In this document: positions 6,763-14,284 of the stretch, piece by piece | Numbering within the stretch: the first letter of the stretch is position 1 | Layout: every line of letters starts with the position of its first letter | Assembly (NCBI GenBank): GCA_017648425.1 | Contig: JAGCJD010000074.1 | Coordinates: forward strand, 1 to 15,450 | Direction of reading: 5' to 3' | DNA from: Clostridia bacterium | GTDB lineage: Bacteria; Bacillota; Clostridia; Oscillospirales; CAG-272 | Length of the DNA stretch: 15,450 nucleotides | Notes under the pieces: model-generated | Told to the model about the DNA's origin: nothing | The model's database searches: none | The model's input: only the letters and a program-made list of their open reading frames with translations | Program-made: the position numbers and the translations under genes

Positions 6763-8727
6763 ATGAAAGAAAAATATTATATAACAACGGCTATACCGTA
6801 TGCTTCGGGAAAGCCTCATTTTGGAAACACTTATGAGGTCATAGCTACTGATGCTATGGCAAGATATAAGCGAGCAAGAGGATTTGATGTTTTCTTTTGT
6901 ACGGGCACTGACGAGCACGGACAGAAAATAGAAAATCTTGCTAAGGAAAAGGGAGTAACCCCTAAGGAATATGCGAATGGCGTATCCACTATAATACAAA
7001 ACATCTGGGATCAGATGGGCTCAACATACGATTGGTTTATCCATACTACTGATGATTATCATGTAAAAGCAGTTGAGAAAATGTTCAAACGCTTTTACGA
7101 TCAAGGCGATATCTATAAGGGATATTATGAGGGCTGGTATTGTACACCCTGCGAGTCTTTCTTTACTGAATCTCAGGTAACTGACGGCAAATGTCCTGAT
7201 TGCGGAAGAACACTTGAAAAGGGCAGAGAGGAAGCATATTTCTTTAAAATGAGCAAGTATGCTGACAGATTGATACAGCACATTGAAAGCAATCCCGAGT
7301 TTATACAGCCCGAGTCAAGAAAAAAGGAAATGGTAAATAATTTTCTTAAGGTAGAGGGTGGATTGCAGGATCTTTGCGTTACACGAACAAATACTCGTTG
7401 GGGTGTTCACACCTTTGATGAGACGCATGTGATCTATGTTTGGCTTGATGCGCTTTCAAACTATATAACGGCCCTTGGATATGATCCTGATAAGTCGTTT
7501 GACGAGCAAAGCGAGCATTTCAAAAAATATTGGCCTTGTGATGTTCATGTGATTGGAAAGGATGTTCTTCGTTTCCATACCATATATTGGCCTATATTCC
7601 TTATGGCGCTTGATCTTCCATTGCCAAAGCAGATATTTGGTCACCCATGGTTTAATTTTGGTGTTGATAAAATGTCAAAGTCGCGCGGTAATGTTATTTA
7701 TGCAGACGAGCTTGCAGAGCGTTTCGGTGTTGACGGCGTAAGATATTATGCTCTCGCGGAAATGCCGTTTGCATCTGACGGAAGTATTACCTATGAGTCG
7801 GTAATTAAAAGATTTAATACCGATCTTGTAAATAACCTTGGAAATCTTGTCAAGAGAACTCTTGATATGCAAAAGAAATATTTTGATAAGGTAATTCAAG
7901 CACCTGTCGAAAAAACAGAGCTTGACGATGAGCTTGTTGCTTCTTGCGTAAAGGCTTACGATGCTCTTATTAAGAATATGGACGAATTCCGTGTTGCAGA
8001 TGCGCTTGACGGAATATTCGAAATGCTCAGCAGAGCAAATAAATATATTGACGAAACGACACCGTGGTCGCTTGCAAAGGACGAAACTCAAAAGGCTCGT
8101 CTTGGTACAGTTCTATATAATCTGCTTGAAGTAATTCGTTGGGGTGCAGTAATGCTTGCTCCATTCATTCCCGCTACCTCAAATGAAATACTGTCACAGC
8201 TTGGATCCGACAAAACAACATATGACAGTATTGGAACTGCCAATATGTTTGGTGGTATGGAAAGCGGAAAGGCAGTTGGAGATTCAAAGGTTTTGTTTGC
8301 AAGAATTGACGAGGAAAAGCTCCTTGCAGAGCTTGAGGCAGAAATGGCGGCAAAAATGGCTGCGGCAGAGGCAGAAAAGAAAGCTCAAGAAAAGCCTGAG
8401 GGCTGCGCTCTTATCGGTATTGAGGACTTTATGAGCGTTGAGCTTCGCTCTGCAAAAGTAATTGCTTGTGAGAAAGTTCCAAAGGCAAAGAAGCTGTTAA
8501 AGCTTCAAGTAGATCTCGGTTATGAGCAAAGACAAGTTGTTTCGGGTATTGCAAAATTCTACGAGCCCGAGGATATTATCGGTAAAAAGATAATACTTGT
8601 TACAAATCTTAAACCTGCTGTGCTATGCGGAATAGAGTCGCAGGGAATGATACTTGCCAGTGGAGAGGAACAAATAAGAGTTGTTTTCTTATCAGAGGAT
8701 ACACCCTTGGGAGAAAGAATAAGATAA
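6763..8727 (+). CDS. metG: Methionine--tRNA ligase
   Basis: The 654-residue class I aminoacyl-tRNA synthetase charges tRNA-Met. The first signature is PHFGN at 18-22 (HxGN in place of HIGH, also seen in eukaryotic MetRS). KMSKS is at 303-307. A single zinc knuckle uses Cys127, Cys130, Cys144 and Cys147. Residues from about 551 to the end form an OB-fold tRNA-binding domain (IGIEDFMSVELRSAKV onward), joined through an Ala/Glu/Lys-rich helical linker around 525-545. The length with this appended domain is usual for Bacillota. The start is ATG 6763, with GAGAGG at 6750-6755, 7 bases upstream; an in-frame TTG at 6748 overlaps the nagA end. No T-box precedes it and its promoter is that of nagA. 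The metG-tatD neighbourhood is common in Bacillota; here gpsA lies between them. Confidence 0.97.
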   Translation: MKEKYYITTAIPYASGKPHFGNTYEVIATDAMARYKRARGFDVFFCTGTDEHGQKIENLAKEKGVTPKEYANGVSTIIQNIWDQMGSTYDWFIHTTDDYHVKAVEKMFKRFYDQGDIYKGYYEGWYCTPCESFFTESQVTDGKCPDCGRTLEKGREEAYFFKMSKYADRLIQHIESNPEFIQPESRKKEMVNNFLKVEGGLQDLCVTRTNTRWGVHTFDETHVIYVWLDALSNYITALGYDPDKSFDEQSEHFKKYWPCDVHVIGKDVLRFHTIYWPIFLMALDLPLPKQIFGHPWFNFGVDKMSKSRGNVIYADELAERFGVDGVRYYALAEMPFASDGSITYESVIKRFNTDLVNNLGNLVKRTLDMQKKYFDKVIQAPVEKTELDDELVASCVKAYDALIKNMDEFRVADALDGIFEMLSRANKYIDETTPWSLAKDETQKARLGTVLYNLLEVIRWGAVMLAPFIPATSNEILSQLGSDKTTYDSIGTANMFGGMESGKAVGDSKVLFARIDEEKLLAELEAEMAAKMAAAEAEKKAQEKPEGCALIGIEDFMSVELRSAKVIACEKVPKAKKLLKLQVDLGYEQRQVVSGIAKFYEPEDIIGKKIILVTNLKPAVLCGIESQGMILASGEEQIRVVFLSEDTPLGERIR

Positions 8728-8734
8728 ATCATTT

Positions 8735-8770
8735 TCAAGGGATTGTCAAATATCTTTGACAATCCCTTGA
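8735..8770 (+). terminator. Perfect 16-bp hairpin between metG and gpsA
   Basis: TCAAGGGATTGTCAAA (8735-8750) and its exact complement (8755-8770) enclose the 4-base loop TATC. Only three Ts follow, so it is atypical as an intrinsic terminator. It ends 6 bases before the gpsA ribosome binding site (GGAG, 8777-8780). It may terminate in part, protect the metG 3' end, or act as an RNase III site. Confidence 0.55.
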
Positions 8771-8785
8771 TTTAAAGGAGAGCTT

Positions 8786-9742
8786 ATGAAAATTTGTGTT
8801 GTTGGTTGTGGTCGTTGGGGTTCGCTTATTACATGGTATCTTGACAGAATGAAGCACGATGTAACATTATATGGTAAAGCAGATGCAGAGCAGATGCAAA
8901 GGTTTTTGAAAGATCGCACAAACGATCTGTTAGAGCTTCCCGAAAGTGTTAAGCTTTCTACGGAAATTTCTGATTTGTGTGATGCGGAAATTATAGTTAT
9001 TTCAATTCCTTCTCAATCGTTAAGATCGTTCATGGGTGAGATAGAGCACCTTGAAATTAAAAATAAAATATTTGTTTTGTGTATGAAGGGAATTGAAACA
9101 GGAACGGGCAAGCGACTTTCTGAAATAGCAACTGAAAATATTGATAGCTCTAATGCGGTTGCAGTTTGGATTGGTCCTGGACATGTTCAGGAATTTTACG
9201 CAGGAAATCCTAACTGTATGGTAATCGACAGTAATAATGAGCAAGTAAAAAAACTGTTGGTAGAGGAATTTTCAGGTGATCTGATACGCTTTTATTATGG
9301 TAGCGACCTTATTGGAAACGAGATAGGCGCGGCTGCAAAAAATGTTATTGGAATTGCTGCGGGTGTTCTTGATGGATTAAACCTTTCTGCACTCAAAGGA
9401 GCATTGATGTCACGCGGAACTCGCGAGATAGCAAGGCTTATATCCGCTATGGGTGGAAACGAGCTTTCAGCTTATGGCCTTTGCCACCTTGGAGATTATG
9501 AGGCTACCGTTTTTTCAAAATACAGTCACAACAGACAATTTGGAGAGAGTATAGTTAAGGGAGAGAAATATACGCTTCTTGCTGAAGGATACTATACTAC
9601 AAAGGCTCTGGTTGAGCTTGCTGACAGATATGATGTCGAGCTTCCCATATGCCGCGCCGTATATAATTTTCTTTGGGGTGGATCAAATGCCGAGAAGGAG
9701 ATAAAAGAGCTGTTCAAGCGTAGCATTAAGCAGGAGTTTTAA
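8786..9742 (+). CDS. gpsA: NAD(P)-dependent glycerol-3-phosphate dehydrogenase (GpsA-type)
   Basis: The 318-residue protein has the N-terminal dinucleotide motif VGCGRWGS at 6-13, a KGIE segment near residue 100, IGPGH around 130 and the catalytic-lysine segment GAAAKNVIG with Lys185, and it matches the family's usual length of about 320-340. The enzyme reduces dihydroxyacetone phosphate to sn-glycerol-3-phosphate for membrane phospholipid synthesis. The C-terminal motif is divergent: the usual GLGDL...TS..SRNR is HLGDYEATVFSKYSHNRQFGE, keeping the Gly-Asp and Asn-Arg residues but little else. The start is ATG 8786, with GGAG at 8777-8780. It ends immediately before tatD with no gap, so the two are translationally coupled. 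No separate promoter was recognised; transcription may come through the upstream hairpin from metG. Confidence 0.87.
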   Translation: MKICVVGCGRWGSLITWYLDRMKHDVTLYGKADAEQMQRFLKDRTNDLLELPESVKLSTEISDLCDAEIIVISIPSQSLRSFMGEIEHLEIKNKIFVLCMKGIETGTGKRLSEIATENIDSSNAVAVWIGPGHVQEFYAGNPNCMVIDSNNEQVKKLLVEEFSGDLIRFYYGSDLIGNEIGAAAKNVIGIAAGVLDGLNLSALKGALMSRGTREIARLISAMGGNELSAYGLCHLGDYEATVFSKYSHNRQFGESIVKGEKYTLLAEGYYTTKALVELADRYDVELPICRAVYNFLWGGSNAEKEIKELFKRSIKQEF

Positions 9743-10564
9743 ATGGAAAACGAGATTTTAACTGTTACGGGTTTGTTTGATTCTCATGCTCATTATTTTG
9801 ACAGACGCTTTGAACAAGAGACCGATGGAGCTGATTTGATACTTGAAAACGAGGTGTTTTCAAAAGGAATTGAAGGCGTTATAAATATTGGAACTAACAG
9901 CAAAACAAATCGCTTGTGTATAGAGCAGGCGAGAAAATACGACAAGATGTTCGTTGCAGTTGGAATACACCCAGAAGATGTGATCTGCACTGAAAATATA
10001 GAGGAAGATATCAAAGACCTCTATTCTCTTGTTGATAATATTGAAAAAAGAAAGAAAAATAAGATAGTAGCGATTGGTGAAATAGGTCTTGACTATCATT
10101 ACGAGGGATACCAAAAACAACTTCAATTTGAATATTTTAAAAGACAGCTGGAACTTGCAGCAGAGCTTGATATGCCTGTGGTTATTCACGATAGAGATGC
10201 TCACGGAGATTGCTTTGATATTGTAACGGAGTATAAGAATGTTAAAGGCGTTTTTCATAGTTTTAGCGGAAGCGCCGAAATGGCAAAGGAACTAGTAAAG
10301 CGTGACTGGTATATTTCGTTTTCAGGTGTGTTGACATTTAAAAATGCCAGAAAAACAGTTGAGGTTGCGGAATGTATTCCGCTTGAAAAAATCCTTATAG
10401 AAACCGATGCGCCATATCTTGCACCACACCCGTACAGAGGTAGGATAAAACATTCGGGGTTAATGTACTTAACAGCGCAAAGGCTTGCTGAAATAAAAAG
10501 CACATCGATTGAAAATGTTATATCCGCCACAAGTAAAAATGCCAAGGATCTGTTTAGAATATAA
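9743..10564 (+). CDS. tatD: TatD family metal-dependent hydrolase / DNase
   Basis: The 273-residue TIM-barrel hydrolase shows the metal ligands of the TatD family in order: FDSHAH with His15 and His17, GEIGLDYHY with Glu113, VIHDRDA with His149, FHSFSGS with His172, and ETDAPYLAP with Asp222. Family members have Mg-dependent 3'-5' exonuclease activity on DNA or RNA and have been linked to DNA repair. The precise role here is not shown. Its ATG directly follows the gpsA stop codon (TAAATG). The ribosome binding site AGGAG at 9732-9736 lies inside gpsA with a 6-base gap. It is the last gene of the metG-gpsA-tatD run and ends 1 base after a run into a strong terminator. The slight N-terminal extension before FDSHAH (about ten residues) is not unusual. 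Confidence 0.94.
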   Translation: MENEILTVTGLFDSHAHYFDRRFEQETDGADLILENEVFSKGIEGVINIGTNSKTNRLCIEQARKYDKMFVAVGIHPEDVICTENIEEDIKDLYSLVDNIEKRKKNKIVAIGEIGLDYHYEGYQKQLQFEYFKRQLELAAELDMPVVIHDRDAHGDCFDIVTEYKNVKGVFHSFSGSAEMAKELVKRDWYISFSGVLTFKNARKTVEVAECIPLEKILIETDAPYLAPHPYRGRIKHSGLMYLTAQRLAEIKSTSIENVISATSKNAKDLFRI

Positions 10565-10596
10565 AAAACACAAGGAAAAATTTCCTTGTGTTTTTT
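10563..10596. terminator. Bidirectional terminator between tatD and gpmI
   Basis: ACACAAGGAAA pairs with TTTCCTTGTGT around a short AA centre. Runs of six A before and six T after give a T tail on both strands. It serves the convergent genes tatD (+) and gpmI (-), and it overlaps the tatD stop codon. Confidence 0.9.
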
Positions 10597-10601
10597 ATTT
10601 A

Positions 10602-12263
10602 TCAGAGTATTTCTATAAGACTTTCGTCCCACATAGCGGGGGACTCGTATCCAAGAAGATTTACCATGGTCGCCGCAACATTTGAAAGACCAAAGTTGCC
10701 CTCGTCCTTCTTCAACTGATATTTTCCAACATTAACATTGTTATATATTATGCAGGGGACCGGATTGAGCGTATGGCTGGTCTTTGCCTTGAATTTTCCA
10801 TTCTTATCAGCCTTGGGCGCACCGGTCTTTTTGTCCATTTCGTACATTTCATCAGCGTTGCCGTGGTCTGCTGTAATAAGAGCAATACCGCCAAGCTTAT
10901 CGAGAACCGTAAGAATTCTTGCCAATTGAAGATCAAGAGCCTCCATTGAGCATCTTGTGGCAAGCAATGAGCCAGTATGTCCTACCATATCTCCGTTGGG
11001 GAAGTTCACGCGCAAATAACGGTACTTTCCGCTTTCAAGGCACTCTATAAGCTTGTCAGTGATTTCAGCGCATTTCATCCAGGGACGCTGTTCAAAGGGA
11101 ACTACATCGGAGGGAACCTCGATGTATGTTTCAAGTTCATCGGAGAATTTTCCTGAACGGTTTCCATTCCAGAAATAGGTTACATGTCCGTACTTTTGAG
11201 TTTCGGATATAGCAAGCTGAGAAATGTCGGTAAGAGTGAGATATTCGCTCATTGTATTTGTTATCTCGGGAGGAGAAACAAGATACTTGTTGGGAATATG
11301 GAGGTCACCGTCATACTCGAGCATTCCTGCGAATACTACCTTAGGAACACGAACTCTGTCAAATTTGTCAAATTCGCCCTCAGAAGCATCAAATGCCTTG
11401 GAGATCTCAATTGAACGGTCGCCTCTGAAATTGTAGAATATAACGCTATCGCCATCATTTATCGTTCCTACGGGTTCGCCGTTCTCAGCAATAACAAAGG
11501 GAGGGAGATCCTGGTCGATCACCTTATATTCAGCGCGGTAAGCATTAACTGCGTCCTCAGCGCAAGCAAACTGTCTGCCCTCACCCAAAACATGAGTTTT
11601 CCAGCCTCTGTCCACCATGGACCAGTCTGCCTCGTATCTATCCATAGTGACCTTCATTCGTCCACCGCCTGAAGCTATTTTTACATCAAAGTCAGAGGTT
11701 CTCAGGTCGCTCATGAATGTCTCAAAGGGGCAAATGTATTCGAGCGCGCTGGTTTCACCAACATCACGACCGTCAATAAGAATGTGAATTCTTACGCGGC
11801 TAACGCCTTCTTCCTTTGCTCTTACTATCATTGCTTTGAGATGATCTATATGAGAGTGAACATTTCCGTCAGAGAAAAGACCAATAAAATGGAGCGTTCC
11901 ATTGTTAGATTTGACATTGGAAATAATCTCATTCCATGTCTGTGAAGCAAACATTTTACCGCTTTCGATAGACTGAGAAACGAGCTTTGCTCCTTGTGCG
12001 AAAACTTGTCCTGCACCGAGAGCGTTATGTCCAACCTCGGAGTTACCCATGTCATCATCGGAGGGAAGACCTACTGCGGTTCCGTGTGCCTTTAAGGATA
12101 CCATGGGGTATTTTTCCATAAGCATATCAAGAGTAGGTGTGTATGCGGTAGCAACAGCATTTGCCTCGCTTATGGGTGCAAGACCAACACCATCCATTAC
12201 TATTGTAAGAACGGGTCCTTTGTTACCGTCAAAATTAGAAAGTTTTTTAAGTGTTTCAGCCAT
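10602..12263 (-). CDS. gpmI: 2,3-bisphosphoglycerate-independent phosphoglycerate mutase, long plant-type form
   Basis: The 553-residue alkaline-phosphatase-superfamily enzyme interconverts 3- and 2-phosphoglycerate in glycolysis, using two Mn ions and a phosphoserine intermediate. Visible motifs are VMDGVG with Asp24, DDDMGNSEVGHN with catalytic Ser75, SDGNVHSHIDH, DGRDV, and TADHGN at 464-469 with SHTLNPVP following. It is about 40 residues longer than the usual bacterial form. Its segments GGGRM.VTMDRYE.DW, YLVSPPEI, FFWNGNRSG-like YFWNGNRSG and VN.PNGDMVGHTG match my memory of plant cytosolic iPGM. The start is the complement of 12261-12263, with GGAGG (complement of 12270-12274) 6 bases upstream. 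It is a single-gene transcript with its own promoter and a terminator shared with tatD, divergent from mrp. Confidence 0.95.
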   Translation of the reverse strand: MAETLKKLSNFDGNKGPVLTIVMDGVGLAPISEANAVATAYTPTLDMLMEKYPMVSLKAHGTAVGLPSDDDMGNSEVGHNALGAGQVFAQGAKLVSQSIESGKMFASQTWNEIISNVKSNNGTLHFIGLFSDGNVHSHIDHLKAMIVRAKEEGVSRVRIHILIDGRDVGETSALEYICPFETFMSDLRTSDFDVKIASGGGRMKVTMDRYEADWSMVDRGWKTHVLGEGRQFACAEDAVNAYRAEYKVIDQDLPPFVIAENGEPVGTINDGDSVIFYNFRGDRSIEISKAFDASEGEFDKFDRVRVPKVVFAGMLEYDGDLHIPNKYLVSPPEITNTMSEYLTLTDISQLAISETQKYGHVTYFWNGNRSGKFSDELETYIEVPSDVVPFEQRPWMKCAEITDKLIECLESGKYRYLRVNFPNGDMVGHTGSLLATRCSMEALDLQLARILTVLDKLGGIALITADHGNADEMYEMDKKTGAPKADKNGKFKAKTSHTLNPVPCIIYNNVNVGKYQLKKDEGNFGLSNVAATMVNLLGYESPAMWDESLIEIL

Positions 12264-12298
12264 AAATTGCCTCCAAAAATATTATTTCGATCCTATAT

Positions 12299-12327
12299 AG
12301 TATACATCTATTTTTGCTTTTTTTCAA
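12299..12327 (-). promoter_or_regulatory. Promoter of gpmI
   Basis: On the minus strand, TTGAAA (complement of 12322-12327), 17 bases, then TATACT (complement of 12299-12304). The predicted leader is about 29 bases. Between this and the mrp promoter lie about 70 AT-rich bases in which I see no clear operator. Confidence 0.75.
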
Positions 12328-12399
12328 TACGATAATTAAAAGTTTATAAAAAAGTTTAAAAATAATTACATTATTTATTCTGTAATATCAATATAACAC

Positions 12400-12428
12400 T
12401 TGAAATTTTGAAAAGATAGGTGTATAAT
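12400..12428 (+). promoter_or_regulatory. Promoter of mrp
   Basis: TTGAAA (12400-12405), a 17-base spacer and TATAAT (12423-12428). The start codon of mrp lies about 41 bases after the -10. One mismatch to the sigma-A consensus. Confidence 0.8.
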
Positions 12429-12469
12429 ATGATTATATTATTAAATGTGTAATTGAAAGGAAATATATT

Positions 12470-13309
12470 ATGGCAGAAGAATGCACACACAATTGTTCTA
12501 CTTGTTCGTCTAACTGTTCTTCTAAGGAAAAAAATTCCCTTATGGAGCAACCTCACGAGCTTAGTAGCGTTAAACACATAATAGCGGTAGTCAGTGGAAA
12601 GGGCGGAGTAGGAAAGTCACTTGTTACCTCAATGCTTGCTGTTAATATGCAAAGACTTGGATATAAAACTGCAATACTTGATGCGGATATTACAGGTCCG
12701 TCTATTCCTAAGGCGTTTGGTGTTAAGTCAGGCGTTGACGGAGATAATAACGGAATGATACCGCCTACCACTACCTCGGGTATTGATATAATGTCAGTAA
12801 ACCTCATGCTTGAGGATGAAACAAAGCCCGTTGTTTGGAGGGGCCCTGTTATTGCGGGAGCTGTAAAGCAGTTCTGGACTGATACGATATGGAACGATAT
12901 TGATTATATGTTTATTGATTGCCCTCCGGGAACAGGAGATGTTCCGTTGACCGTATTCCAATCAATTCCGATAGACGGAATTGTTATTGTAAGTAGCCCT
13001 CAGGAGCTCGTTTCAATGATAGTTGAAAAAGCAGCGAACATGGCAAAAATGATGAATGTCCCCGTATATGGTTTGGTTGAGAACATGAGCTATGTTAAAT
13101 GCCCTGATTGTGGCAAGGAGATATATGTCTTTGGTGAAAGTCATATTGAGGAGATTGCCGAAAAGTTCGGATACGATCTTCTAGGGAGAATACCCATGGA
13201 TCCCAAGCTTTCTGCATTGGTTGATAAGGGCTGGATAGAGATGATGAACAACGATTATCTTGACACAGCTGCAGAAATAATAGTAAACCGCACGCAAAAA
13301 AAGATTTGA
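12470..13309 (+). CDS. mrp: Mrp/NBP35-type Fe-S cluster carrier ATPase
   Basis: The 279-residue SIMIBI P-loop ATPase has the deviant Walker A GKGGVGKS at 43-50, a DADITGPS switch segment, the Walker B-type IDCPPGTGD, and a C-terminal CPDC with Cys211 and Cys214 that holds a bridging [4Fe-4S] cluster in Mrp/ApbC/NBP35 dimers. An additional N-terminal knuckle, CTHNCSTCSSNC (Cys5, 9, 12, 16), recalls the N-terminal ferredoxin-like site of NBP35 but with different spacing. The N-terminal DUF59 domain found on many bacterial Mrp proteins is absent. The protein assembles and delivers Fe-S clusters to client enzymes in the cytosol. The start is ATG 12470, with AAAGGA (12456-12461) 8 bases upstream. 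It has its own promoter, and a strong hairpin ends the transcript. Confidence 0.94.
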   Translation: MAEECTHNCSTCSSNCSSKEKNSLMEQPHELSSVKHIIAVVSGKGGVGKSLVTSMLAVNMQRLGYKTAILDADITGPSIPKAFGVKSGVDGDNNGMIPPTTTSGIDIMSVNLMLEDETKPVVWRGPVIAGAVKQFWTDTIWNDIDYMFIDCPPGTGDVPLTVFQSIPIDGIVIVSSPQELVSMIVEKAANMAKMMNVPVYGLVENMSYVKCPDCGKEIYVFGESHIEEIAEKFGYDLLGRIPMDPKLSALVDKGWIEMMNNDYLDTAAEIIVNRTQKKI

Positions 13310-13316
13310 AATTCAA

Positions 13317-13349
13317 ATGGGCGGTCGCCCATGCTTGGCGACCGCCCAT
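13317..13349. terminator. Bidirectional terminator between mrp and the BspA-like gene
   Basis: A 13-bp GC-rich stem, ATGGGCGGTCGCC with GGCGACCGCCCAT, encloses a 7-base loop. ATATTTATTTT follows on the plus strand and TTTGAATTTC on the minus strand, so it can serve both convergent genes. Confidence 0.85.
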
Positions 13350-13353
13350 ATAT

Positions 13354-14121
13354 TTATTTTGCGGAAATATAGTTACAGGTTATTGCTACTTTGTCGAGTG
13401 TTCCGTTTCCCATAAGAAAATCTATTTTCTGGTAATCGGAAATGCTACCTTCATAAAGAAGGTTCTTTAAATTCAAAGCCCCCTCAAAGGCATAAGCAGC
13501 AACTGCCTTTATATCTGTACTTAAAAGATAGTTTGCTCCGGGTTTGTTCATGGGGAAGCATACGAGCACGGTCTTATCCTTGGACATCAACACGCCTCCA
13601 ATTGAGGTGTATACAGAGTTTTCACTATCTACATTAATTGAAACTAGGCTTGAACAGCCTCGGAAGACACCTGTTCCGATTGTTTTTATAGTTGCTGGAA
13701 TGGTTATGGTCAAAATCTCGGTACAGTTTGAAAAAGCGCCATCGGTTATTTTAGTTACAATATCTCCCGAGGGACTGTATGCAGGTATCTTTAACTCCGT
13801 AGAAATACAAGTTCCAATACCGCTTATTGAACATGTACCATCACCCTTGCTTACATATTCAAGTCCATTGACACCACTCATGTCAATAGGCTCAACCGTA
13901 TCGTCAATGACCTTGCTTGTGTCCTTTTGTGTATCGCTTTTGAATACGTTTATACCATCGCTACTTGAATCGCCTTGTTCTCCCGTTAAAGCGCTTTCAT
14001 TCTTTCTTTGATTTGCAACTGTAAAGGTTATGACAACAGTAGCTATTATGAGAACTACTAGCACACCGACTATAATGAGCTTCTTTTTTGGAACGCTTTT
14101 GATTTTTTCAACTAATTTCAT
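13354..14121 (-). CDS. Membrane-anchored BspA-type leucine-rich-repeat (LRR_5) protein
   Basis: The 255-residue protein starts with a Lys-rich cytosolic stub, then a single hydrophobic segment at about residues 15-36 (LIIVGVLVVLIIATVVITF) with no clear signal-peptidase site. It is therefore probably a type II membrane protein with its C-terminus outside. A Ser/Asp/Lys-rich linker (about 37-80) follows. From about 115 there are BspA/LRR_5-type units such as GAFSNCTEILTITIP, GVFRGCSSLVSINV, SIGGVLMSKDKTVLVCFP and AYAFEGALNLKNL. These repeats build surface-exposed binding domains in gut and oral bacteria, but no ligand can be named. The start is the complement of 14119-14121, with AGGAG (complement of 14129-14133) 7 bases upstream. 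Only about three repeats are present, which is short for the family. It is transcribed alone between housekeeping genes. Confidence 0.82.
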   Translation of the reverse strand: MKLVEKIKSVPKKKLIIVGVLVVLIIATVVITFTVANQRKNESALTGEQGDSSSDGINVFKSDTQKDTSKVIDDTVEPIDMSGVNGLEYVSKGDGTCSISGIGTCISTELKIPAYSPSGDIVTKITDGAFSNCTEILTITIPATIKTIGTGVFRGCSSLVSINVDSENSVYTSIGGVLMSKDKTVLVCFPMNKPGANYLLSTDIKAVAAYAFEGALNLKNLLYEGSISDYQKIDFLMGNGTLDKVAITCNYISAK

Positions 14122-14151
14122 TTTTTCTCTCCTTGCTTTTGTTATACTGAT

Positions 14152-14180
14152 ATATTACCATATTTTGGAAATTATGTCAA
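14152..14180 (-). promoter_or_regulatory. Promoter of the BspA-like gene
   Basis: On the minus strand, TTGACA (complement of 14175-14180), a 17-base spacer and TAATAT (complement of 14152-14157), with an extended -10 TG one base before. The -35 is perfect. The predicted leader is about 25 bases. I could not assign a promoter for the divergent dusB in 14181-14284. Confidence 0.75.
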
Positions 14181-14284
14181 TCTAAATCGTTCGACATAAA
14201 GCAAGAGAAACTAAACAAAATAATAGGATTTTGATGCGTATCGCGTCTATTCAACAATAATTGATATAAATTTGAGAGATTTTT

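Noticed and set aside
12328..12399. Possible operator or riboswitch between the gpmI and mrp promoters
   Set aside because: About 70 AT-rich bases with no stable GC-containing stem or clear repeat; simple divergent promoters explain the region.
12553..12807. Minus-strand open frame of 84 codons opposite mrp (and many similar frames opposite other genes)
   Set aside because: It mirrors a well-supported coding region, has no ribosome binding site or recognisable family, and has low-complexity composition.
14181..14284. Promoter for dusB near TATAAA 14265-14270
   Set aside because: No -35-like element lies at a suitable distance and the predicted start would fall almost on the start codon.
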